This document shows, one piece after another, positions 1 to 9,800 of a stretch of DNA of 27,961 nucleotides. The stretch is from the NCBI GenBank assembly GCA_039923935.1, contig JBDTBU010000154.1:1-27961 (forward strand). The letters are read 5' to 3'. This stretch comes from Paraktedonobacter sp039923935. Lineage in GTDB: Bacteria; Chloroflexota; Ktedonobacteria; Ktedonobacterales; Ktedonobacteraceae. The translations under genes and the position numbers were made by a program. The notes under the pieces are model-generated. The model was given only the letters and a program-made list of their open reading frames with translations. It was not told the DNA's origin and did not search any database. Positions within the stretch are counted from its first letter, which is position 1. Each line of letters starts with the position of its first letter.

Positions 1-3000
1 ATCCATTGGTTGAAGAGACTGTCGCACTGGCTCAAGAGTCTAGTCCTGGTGAGATGCGCTTAGTTGCATATGTTGTGTCGAAACAAACTGCACACGCGAC
101 AAGCAATGATTTGCGGACTTTCTTAAAGGACAGGCTCCCGGAATATATGCTGCCCACGCATTTTGTCTTTTTGGATGCTTTGCCCTTGACGCCTAATGGC
201 AAAGTAGATCGCCGGAGCTTACCAGAGCCAACATGGGCAGAAGATCAACAAGAGTACGAAGCTCCACGTACCCCTATTCAGGCAGGAATTGCCCAGATCT
301 GGGCACAGATATTGCACAGGGAACAGGTAGGTATTCACGACAACTTTTTTGTCCTGGGCGGACACTCCCTGCTGGCTACCCAGGTGATCTCGCGTGTACG
401 CCAGACCTTCCAGGTAGAGCTTCCCCTATATACTCTGTTTGAGGCTCCTACCGTGGCTGGTCTAGCTGAGCAGGTTGAGAACATCAGTCGATCTGAGCAG
501 AGCCAACTACTGCCGCCACTCAGCCCTTGCTCGCGTGAAGGCTTGCCGCCGCTCTTGTTTGCCCAAGAAGGACTCTGGTTTCTGGATCAACTGCGGCCAA
601 GTCTGGCAGCCTATAACATTCTGGAAGCCTTCCGTCTGCATGGTCCGCTGAATATATCTGCCTTAGAGCAGAGTGTACACAAGATCATCCAGCGTCACGA
701 AGTGCTCCGTACCACCTTTGCCATGCGTGACGGACACCTTGTGCAAATTATTGCTCCTGAACTACAAATAACATTGCATCTGAGTGATCTTCTGTATCTT
801 GCCCCCACTGAGCGTGAAGCTGAAGCAATTCGCTTGCTCAAAGAAGAAGCCAGGCGACCCTTTGATCTGCATACAGGCGAAGGAGGCTCGCTGCTCCGCA
901 TGACGCTCCTGCGCTTGGCCGACGAAGCATACGTGTTCAGTTTGGTGATGCATCACAGTATCTCCGATGCTTGGTCGATGAATATCTTCTATCGCGAACT
1001 CACCGCCCTTTATAACGCCTGCGTAGCAGGTCAATCCTCACCGTTACCAGAGGTAGACCTTCACGCTGCTGATGTTGCTGTCTGGCAACGCCAATGGCTG
1101 CAAGGTGCGGTGCTGGACGAACAGTTGGGCTATTGGCGTGAGCACCTCAGTGACGCACCAGCTCTCCTGAACCTCCCCACTGATCGACCTCGCCCAGCGG
1201 TGCAACGTTTCTGCGGTGCCATGACCCCCGCCTGGACTATGCCGCAGTCACTTGTCAGCGCCTTGCACGAACTGAGTCAGCACGAGGGCACGACCCTGTT
1301 CATGACCTTGCTGGCTGCCTTCCAAGTGCTGCTCTTGCGCTCTAGTGGGCAGGAAGACCTCGTGGTGGGAACGCCGATCTCCAACCGCAGCCAAGTCGAG
1401 ATGGAGGGGGTGATGGGGTACTTGCTCAATACGTTGGCTTTGCGTTGCCAATTGGGCGGCGATCCGCGTTTCTGTGATGTACTCAAACAGGTGCGCGAAG
1501 TGGCTCTGGGAGCGTATGCCCATCAAGATGTGCCCTTCGAGAAAGTGGTCGAAGCCCTGCAACCAGAGCGGACCTTGAGCCATAGTCCCCTTTTCCAAGT
1601 CATGTTTGTCTTGCAGACTGCGACGGGGGATCTCAACCTCACCGGGCTGCAAACGACACCGCTAGAAGTCGCAACTGCTACCGCCAAATTTGATCTGACG
1701 CTGTTTGTCATGGAGAAAGGGAACGGTCTGGATGTCAGTGTTGAGTATAATACCGATCTCTTTGATGCGGACACGATAGAGCGACTGGTAGGACATTATC
1801 AGCAGATATTGAACGAGATAGTTACGCAGCCTGAACAACGTATCTCGACACTCATATTTTTAACCGAGGCAGAACAAGAGCAACTACGCATCTGGAATGC
1901 AACAGGCACAGATTACCCTCATGTGCGTGCTTTACATGAACTTGTTGAGCAGCAGGTAGAGCGTACGCCCGATATGATTGCGCTGGCCTTTGAAGACCAA
2001 CAATGTACCTACAGCGAACTGAATGCTCGCGCTAATCAACTCGCTCACTTTCTCCAGCATCTTGGAATAGGGCCAGATACACCTGTGGGAATATGTCTGG
2101 AGCGTTCCATCGAGATGGTGGTTGGCGTACTGGGTATTCTCAAAGCAGGAGGGGTGTATGTGCCCCTAGATCCCAACTATCCTGCTGAACGGCTGGCTTT
2201 CATGCTCTCTGATACTCAGACTCCAGTGCTGCTCACGCAACAATCCCTCGTCGGACGTTTGCCTACGCAGGATGTACGACACATTCTCTGTCTGGATGCT
2301 GAGTGGCACACAATTGCAGCGCAGAGTAATGAGAACCCTCACACCTCTCTGCAAGCTAACAACCTGGCCTACATTATTTATACATCAGGTTCCACAGGCA
2401 CGCCCAAAGGTGTTGCCATGCCCCATGCTGCTCTCGTCAACCTCTTCACCTGGCAGCAACACAGTTCGGCCTTCCCACTGGGCGCACGCACATTGCAATT
2501 TGCCTCGTTGAACTTCGATGTTGCCTCTCAGGAGATTTTCTGTACTATTGGCTTTGGTCAAACACTGGTGCTGCTCTCCGAAAGTGTGCGACGTGATCCA
2601 TTGGCAATGCTCACGCTGATCGCCTGTGAAGGGATTGCACGACTCTTCCTACCTGTTGTTGTGCTTCAACAGTTGGCCGAATGTGCCGTAACAGAGAGAA
2701 GTCTGCACATGCCGAACGCGCTGCGGGAGATTATTACTGCGGGAGAGCAACTTCAGATCACGCCGCAGGTTGTCCATCTGTTTGAGATGTTACCCAACAC
2801 TACGCTCTCTAATCACTATGGCCCCTCTGAGAGTCATGTCGTATCGTCCTCTCTGTTGACAGGTGATCCTCGCGTATGGCCGGTATTACCGCACATTGGG
2901 CGACCAATTGATAACGTAGAGCTTTATGTGCTGGACACGTATGGACAACGTGTTCCGCTCGGTGTCCCAGGCGACCTTTTGATTGGTGGGACAAGCCTTG

Positions 3001-3818
3001 CTCGCGGCTATCTTGCTCGCCCTGACGTGACAGCCGAACGATTTATCCCGCATCCTTTCAGTTCTATCCCAGGGGCACGGCTCTACAAAACTGGCGATCT
3101 GGCTTGCTACCTGCCTGATGGGAATATCCAGTTTCTAGGCCGTGGTGATACTCAGGTCAAAGTGCGGGGCTATCGCATTGAACTGGGGGAGATCGAAGCC
3201 ATGTTGGCTACGCATCCATGTGTGCGGGAGAGTGTGGTGATTGTCCGCGAGGATATCCCGACAGAGAAACGCTTAGTCGCCTATGTGGTGTCTCAGGATG
3301 AACAAGCACAGATAGCCACGCAGTTAAGGCATTTCTTACAAGGAAAACTGCCCGAATATATGATCCCTTCAGCGTTTATACTGCTGGATGCCTTGCCAGT
3401 CACCGCCAATGGCAAAGTAGACCAACGAGTTTTGCCTGCTCCAGAAAAGATGGAAGCAGTGCGCGAGGTGATGTATGAGGCTCCACGCACACCTGTAGAA
3501 GAGGTGCTGGTGCGGATCTGGACCCAGGTGTTGCACAAAGAGCAGGTTGGTATTCGTGACAACTTTTTTGCTCTGGGTGGGCACTCTCTGTTAGCCACCC
3601 AGGCCATCTCGCATATGCGCCAAACCTTCCAGACGGACATTCCCTTGCTTTATTTGTTTGAGACCCCTACGATAGCTGGTCTGGCTGAAACACTGCTCAC
3701 ATCTGAGACAGTCCCAGGCAGAATAGCCATGATTGCTACATATCGCCAGAAAATTGAGCGCATGTCAGGTGATGAAAAACAAGTATTTTTGCAAAAAACG
3801 AAAAACGCGAGAGGATAA
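1..3818 (+). CDS. NRPS gene 1 (5'-partial): A(end)-PCP-C-A(Pro)-PCP
   Basis: The frame is open from base 3, so the true start is upstream; the TTG at base 6 lies inside an adenylation (A) domain tail and is not a start. Residues counted from base 6: end of A domain with A10 motif NGKVDRRSLP (to about 75); PCP with phosphopantetheine Ser121 in LGGHSL; LCL-like condensation domain (about 175-600) with HHSISDAWS near 316; A domain (about 640-1140) with TSGSTG near 793 and NGKVDQR near 1134; second PCP with Ser1194. The pocket residues of the full A domain read D-V-Q-F-I-A-H-V-V, the known proline signature, so this module should add Pro. The substrate of the truncated first A domain cannot be read. 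The C-terminal tail (RIAMIATYRQKIER...LLQ-type helix) looks like a donor docking segment. The stop is 7 bases before gene 2. The C motif has Ala where HHxxxDG usually has Gly. Confidence 0.96.
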   Translation, partial: PLVEETVALAQESSPGEMRLVAYVVSKQTAHATSNDLRTFLKDRLPEYMLPTHFVFLDALPLTPNGKVDRRSLPEPTWAEDQQEYEAPRTPIQAGIAQIWAQILHREQVGIHDNFFVLGGHSLLATQVISRVRQTFQVELPLYTLFEAPTVAGLAEQVENISRSEQSQLLPPLSPCSREGLPPLLFAQEGLWFLDQLRPSLAAYNILEAFRLHGPLNISALEQSVHKIIQRHEVLRTTFAMRDGHLVQIIAPELQITLHLSDLLYLAPTEREAEAIRLLKEEARRPFDLHTGEGGSLLRMTLLRLADEAYVFSLVMHHSISDAWSMNIFYRELTALYNACVAGQSSPLPEVDLHAADVAVWQRQWLQGAVLDEQLGYWREHLSDAPALLNLPTDRPRPAVQRFCGAMTPAWTMPQSLVSALHELSQHEGTTLFMTLLAAFQVLLLRSSGQEDLVVGTPISNRSQVEMEGVMGYLLNTLALRCQLGGDPRFCDVLKQVREVALGAYAHQDVPFEKVVEALQPERTLSHSPLFQVMFVLQTATGDLNLTGLQTTPLEVATATAKFDLTLFVMEKGNGLDVSVEYNTDLFDADTIERLVGHYQQILNEIVTQPEQRISTLIFLTEAEQEQLRIWNATGTDYPHVRALHELVEQQVERTPDMIALAFEDQQCTYSELNARANQLAHFLQHLGIGPDTPVGICLERSIEMVVGVLGILKAGGVYVPLDPNYPAERLAFMLSDTQTPVLLTQQSLVGRLPTQDVRHILCLDAEWHTIAAQSNENPHTSLQANNLAYIIYTSGSTGTPKGVAMPHAALVNLFTWQQHSSAFPLGARTLQFASLNFDVASQEIFCTIGFGQTLVLLSESVRRDPLAMLTLIACEGIARLFLPVVVLQQLAECAVTERSLHMPNALREIITAGEQLQITPQVVHLFEMLPNTTLSNHYGPSESHVVSSSLLTGDPRVWPVLPHIGRPIDNVELYVLDTYGQRVPLGVPGDLLIGGTSLARGYLARPDVTAERFIPHPFSSIPGARLYKTGDLACYLPDGNIQFLGRGDTQVKVRGYRIELGEIEAMLATHPCVRESVVIVREDIPTEKRLVAYVVSQDEQAQIATQLRHFLQGKLPEYMIPSAFILLDALPVTANGKVDQRVLPAPEKMEAVREVMYEAPRTPVEEVLVRIWTQVLHKEQVGIRDNFFALGGHSLLATQAISHMRQTFQTDIPLLYLFETPTIAGLAETLLTSETVPGRIAMIATYRQKIERMSGDEKQVFLQKTKNARG
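1274..1336 (+). repeat. 63-bp exact repeat in C domain of gene 1 (copy 1)
   Basis: Identical by eye to 4689-4751 in the first C domain of gene 2. A close third copy lies near 11370-11432 in the third C domain of gene 2. The surrounding C-domain sequence is also highly similar, so this is part of a longer paralogous block. Confidence 0.85.
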
Positions 3819-3825
3819 GTGACCG

Positions 3826-6800
3826 ATGGACGAAATAAAGAGTAAACATGATGAAGTGCTCCTGGATGACGAGGACGCTCTGCTAGCACTGATGCTGGCC
3901 GAGCATGGGTTCGACTTGTCTCCCGTTCGGATGATCCATCCCCGTACCACGCGAGAGTACCCGCCGCTCTCCTTTGCTCAGGAAGGACTCTGGTTTCTGG
4001 ATCAACTCCAACCAGGTCTCACAGTCTACAATATTCTGACAACTTTTCGACTGTGTGGCCCGTTGAATCTGCCCGCCTTAGAACAGAGCGTCCACGAGAT
4101 CATCCGTCGTCACGAAGCGCTCCGCACAACCTTTGCCAGGCGCGATGAGCAACCTGTGCAAATCATTACCTCTGAACTGCCAGTACTGGTGCATGTGAGC
4201 GATCTTCAGCATCTTGCCCCTCCTGAGCGTGCAGCCGAAACAACACGCTTGCTTAGAGAACAAGCGAGATGGCCTTTTGATCTGAGCAAGGGCGAAGGAG
4301 GCTCGCTCCTCCGTATGGCGCTCGTGCGCTTAGCAACCGAAGAGTACCTGTTCAGCTTGGTAGTGCATCACAGTGTCTCCGATGGCTGGTCCATGGACAT
4401 TTTCAATCGCGAACTCACTGTGCTCTACAATGCGTATGTGGCTGGTCAGTCCTCACCGTTACCAGAGGTCGATCTCCATGCTGCTGATGTCGCCATCTGG
4501 CAACGTCAGTGGCTGCAAGGCGCGGTGCTGGACGAACAGTTGGACTATTGGCGTGAGCACCTCAGTGGAGCACCCGCCCTCCTGAACCTACCCACTGATC
4601 GACCTCGTCCAGCAATGCAGAGTTTCCGTGGTGCCATGACTCCCGCCTGGACTATGCCGCAGTCCCTCGCCCAAGCGTTACGCGATTTGAGTCAGCACGA
4701 GGGCACGACCCTGTTCATGACCTTGCTGGCTGCCTTCCAAGTGCTGCTCTTACGCTCTAGTGGGCAAGATGATCTCGTGGTGGGAACGCCGATTGCCAAC
4801 CGCAGCCGGATTGAGATGGAGGGGGTGATGGGGTACTTGCTCAATACGTTAGCTTTACGCAGTCAACTGGGAGGCAATCCGCGCTTCTGCGACGTGCTCA
4901 GGCAGGTGCGCGAAGTGGCGCTGGGAGCGTATGCCCATCAAGATGTACCCTTCGAGAAAGTGGTCGAAGCCCTGCAACCAGAGCGGACCTTGAGCCATAG
5001 TCCCCTCTTCCAGGTCATGTTTGTTTTGCAGAATGCGGCAGAGAGTTTGCATCTCACTGACCTGTCGATAACAATGCTAGAAGCCGAGGGCGAGATCGCC
5101 AAGTGTGATCTGACGCTGTATGTCTTGGAAAAAGGGCACAGTTTAGATGTCAAAGTTGAGTACAGTACTGATCTCTTTGACGCAGATACGCTAGAGCGAC
5201 TGTTGGGGCACTATCAGCAAGTGCTCGCCAGTATCGTTGCTGAGCCAACCCAGAGAATTGCCACGCTTCCCATCCTCAGCACAGCACAACGCCAGCAAAT
5301 CCTAGTGGAGTGGAATCAGACAGAGGTTGCCTATCCTGAGAACCTCTGCATCCATGCGTTGTTTGAGGAGCAAGCCAAGCGCACACCGGAGGCTCTGGCG
5401 GTGGTCTATGAGGAGTTGCAAATCACCTATCAGGAACTGGACCAGCGAGCCAATCAACTCGCTCAGCACCTGCACCACCTGGGGGTAGGACCAGAGGTGC
5501 TGGTGGGCTTGTGCCTGGAACGTTCCATCGAAATGGTGGTGGGGTTGTTCGCGATCCTTAAGGCGGGAGGAGCGTATGTGCCCCTCGATCCCAGCTATCC
5601 ACCAGAACGCTTGGCCTTTATGCTGCACGATGCACAGGTAGCGGTGCTGGTAACACAGCAGCACTTGCGGCAAAAACTGTTTGGGCCGGGAACACACGTC
5701 GTCTGTCTGGACAGCGCATGGGAGGCCATTAGTCAGCAATCAACGAAAAAACTGCCAATCAATGTAGGTGGAGAAAACCTGGCCTATGTGATCTATACCT
5801 CTGGCTCAACGGGCCAGCCCAAGGGGGTGATGAACACGCATGGGGGAGTGCGCAATCGTTTGCAGTGGATGCAAGTTGCCTATGCTCTTGGCGTCGATGA
5901 TCGGGTCTTGCAAAAGACACCTTTTAGTTTTGATGTTTCGGTGTGGGAGTTCTTCTGGCCCTTGCTGGTCGGGGCGCAGTTGGTAGTAGCCCGTCCTGAA
6001 GGGCATCGTGATAGCACTTATCTTGTAACGTTGATCCGTGAGCAGGCCATCACCACGCTCCATTTCGTGCCCTCCATGCTCGCCGTTTTTCTGGAAGAGC
6101 CAATGATCGAGCAGTGCACAAGCATCCAACGCGTCATCAGCAGCGGGGAAGCGCTCTCTGTGGAGATTCAAAACCGTTTGTTTGCCCGTCTGTCGGCACC
6201 ATTGTACAACCTCTATGGGCCAACGGAAGCTGCAATAGATGTGACCGCTTGGGTCTGCCAACGTGAGTGTACGGAAACACGGATGCCTATTGGTCGCCCA
6301 ATCGCCAATACGCAGATCTACTTGCTAGATAAACACGGAATACCAGTTCCAGTCGGGGTATTTGGTGAGTTGTACATCGGAGGTGTGGGAGTAGCGCGGG
6401 GTTATCGAGGACGAGCAGCGTTAACGGCGGAGTGGTTTGTGCCAAATCCGTTCAGTCGGCAGCCAGGAGCGCGGCTGTATCGAACCGGCGACCTAGCCCG
6501 CTATCGGCCAGATGGAGCGCTTGAGTATCTGGGGCGACTCGATCACCAAGTCAAGCTGCGCGGGTTCCGCATCGAATTGGGCGAGATTGAAGCGGCGCTG
6601 ACCACTTATCCAAGTGTTCGAGAGAGTATCGTGATTGTCCGCGAGGATAGACCAGCAGAACAGCGCCTCGTTGCCTATGTGGTGTTGCAAGATGCACAAA
6701 CAGACCAAGAGGCTGCAACGAGCAACGACAAGCGGACACCGATCAGCACACGGCTGAGGCATTTCTTACAAGCAAAGCTGCCAGAATATATGCTCCCCTC

Positions 6801-9800
6801 AGCGTTTGTCTTCCTGGAATCCTTGCCTCTGACCTCCAATGGCAAGGTCAATCGTCGCGCCTTACCTGCCCCTATGGAGAGTGATGTCGCGCGAGAACAA
6901 AGCTATGCAGCGCCACGCACGCCTGTGGAAGAGCAAATAGCCGTCATTTGGCGCAACGTGTTACACCTGGAACAGGTAGGAGTACATGATGATTTCTTCG
7001 CATTAGGGGGGCATTCCTTGCTAGCGACCCAGGTGATCTCTCGTCTCCGCGAAACCTTTGCGGTAGATGTGCCCCTGCGTCTGCTCTTCGAGACTCCCTC
7101 AATCTCAGCCCTAGCCGAGTATCTGGTGCAGGCCGGGCACAACACGCCGCAAGAAGTCACTGAGGGAACATTACCCATCCCCGTGTTATCGCGAGGAGAG
7201 AGCACTGCTGACCAATTCTTGGGCATGTTCGACCAACTTTCGGTCACAGACGGGCAGGCATTCCAAGAGCAGCTTCTTGCGCTCCAACTCAAGCAGAATG
7301 GTAATGCGTGCCATTTCTTCCCGCTTTCCTTTGCGCAACAGCGGCTCTGGCTGCTGGATCAGTTGGAACCTGGCAACACCAGCTATAACGTACCAATGGC
7401 TCTGCGTTTTCATGGCTGTCTGGATGTGGCGGCCTTCGAGCACAGTTTCAACACGGTGGTGCAACGGCACGAGTCGTTACGCACCACATTTGTCGTTGTG
7501 CAGGGACTTCCTATCCAGGTGGTCGCTGCGGTTGCACACCTAGCGTTGCCCGTGATAGATTTGAGCGGCCATCATGAAGGGGAACGTGAAGCTGAAGTGC
7601 GGCTTTTGCTTGACAAAGAGGCTCAACACTCCTTTGATCTAGCAAAAGGTCCACTTTTACGCGTCAACCTGTATCGATTGAGCGAGAGAGAACACGTCGT
7701 TGTCGTCAATACGCATCATATTATCTTCGATGGCTGGTCGATCAACGTCCTTCTGCGTGATCTGGCGGCGATCTATGCCTCCACCCTGGCACATCAACCC
7801 TCATCTCTGCCGGCTTTGCCTTTTCAGTATGCTGATTATGCCGTCTGGCAAAGAAAATGGCTGCAAGGTGCCGTGTTAGGACGACAGTTAGCCTATTGGC
7901 GACAGCAATTGGCTGGCGCTCCGACATTTCTGGACCTTCCCACTGATCGGCCACGCCCAGCCATCCAGACCTATCGAGGAGCTATCGAACATTGCGAACT
8001 CCCTCCAACACTGTCTGAACGCTTGCGGTTACTCAGTCAGCAGGAGGGAGTCACGCTCTATATGACGCTGCTGGCGCTCTTCCAGCTTCTCCTGTATCGT
8101 TCTACAGGGCAGGCGGATCTTGTCGTAGGTACTCCGATTGCCAATCGCAACCGGGCCGACATTGAGGGTTTGATTGGCTTGTTCGTGAACACCCTTGTCC
8201 TTCGTATCGATCTTGCAGGGAATCCCTCCTTTCGAACACTGGTGAGTCGGGTGCGCGAGATGGCTTTGGGAGCCTACGCACATCAGGACTTGCCATTTGA
8301 TACATTAGTAGAAAATCTAAGTCCTGAGCGCAATGTGAGTCATACGCTTCTCTTCCAGGTGTTTTTCAATATGATCAATCTGCCTGACCAACCAACGGAG
8401 TGGTCAGGACTGACCGTCGATATCGTTGCGCCACATGAAATTGGGTCAAAATTTGACCTCACGCTCTACGCTACCGATGGGACTGAGGGCATCCAGCTTG
8501 ATTTGCTCTATAATACTGATCTTTTTGATCAGGCGCGGGCGGGTGAAATGCTGCGTCAGTTTGTCCATCTGGCCGCACAGGTTCTGGATGTTGAGGAACC
8601 GATTGCACACTTCACGCTGGATACCGCTACGGCGCAAGCCATTTTGCCGGACCCAACCGCACCTTTTTCTGAGCAGTGGGTAGGCAGTGTACACAGTCTC
8701 TTTGCGCAACAAGCTAGGTATACTCCCTACAGATTGGCTGTTGTAGACACGACAGAAAGCATCACCTATCAGGAACTCGATGCCTTGAGCAATCGCCTGG
8801 CCCAGTACCTCCGGGCATCCGGCATCACCCAAGGAGACAGGGTCGCAATTTATGGTCATCGCAGTGCCGCGCTCGTCTACGCGGTGTTGGGGATTCTCAA
8901 AGCAGGGGCCGTCTTTATCATCCTGGACCCGGCGTATCCGGCGCAACGACTGATCGATTACCTCTCCATGGGAAACATACGCGGCTGGCTACCCATCAAG
9001 GCAGCCGGAACAGTACCCAGTGAATTGGAAGCGTTCCTGGCTGCCTCATCATATTGTTGTCAGCTCGAACTTCCCTCGACCTCAATTGAGTTGTCGTACA
9101 CGCTGACCTCCTGCTCACCGATTGATCCGGGTGTGATCGTCGGCCCGGACGAACTCGCTTGCGTTGCTTTTACGTCTGGCTCAACCGGAAAACCCAAGGG
9201 CATTCTCCAGAGGCATGGGTCGTTATCACATTTCCTGCCCTGGCAACAACAGTACTTTGACCTGCGTGAAACAGATCGGTATAGCATGCTTGCAGGGCTG
9301 GCACACGATCCTTTACAACGAGAAATCTTTACGTCCTTATGCCTAGGGGGAGGAACGCTTTATATCCCTGATCCTGATGCCATGGGAAATCCAGGTTGGC
9401 TGGCCCAATGGATGGATCGCCAGGACATCACAGTTGCGCACCTGACACCGGCCATGTTGCAACTGCTGACTCAGAGTGTCCCAGGGGCGACTGCCTCCGA
9501 CGTTACTATTCCCTCTCTCCGTCGCGCCTTTACCATCGGAGATGTCCTCACACAGCGAGATGTAGCCAGGCTGTATACACTGGCTCCTCTGGTTACATGT
9601 GTCAATTCGTATGGTTCGACGGAGACACAACGTGCACTCGCCTATTTTGTCGTTCCCCACACAGCGAGCAGCACTTCTCCTCACGATTCAGCCCCTAGGA
9701 GAAGCAAAGAAATTATTCCTTTGGGGCAGGGCTTGTATGATGTGCAACTCCTTGTGCTCACGAGCGCACAGAAGTTAGCCGGTATTGGTGAACTAGGAGA

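Noticed and set aside
1248..1652. Long minus-strand open frames inside the NRPS genes
   Set aside because: They recur at the same place in each C domain as antisense shadows of conserved coding sequence and show no independent motif or start signal.
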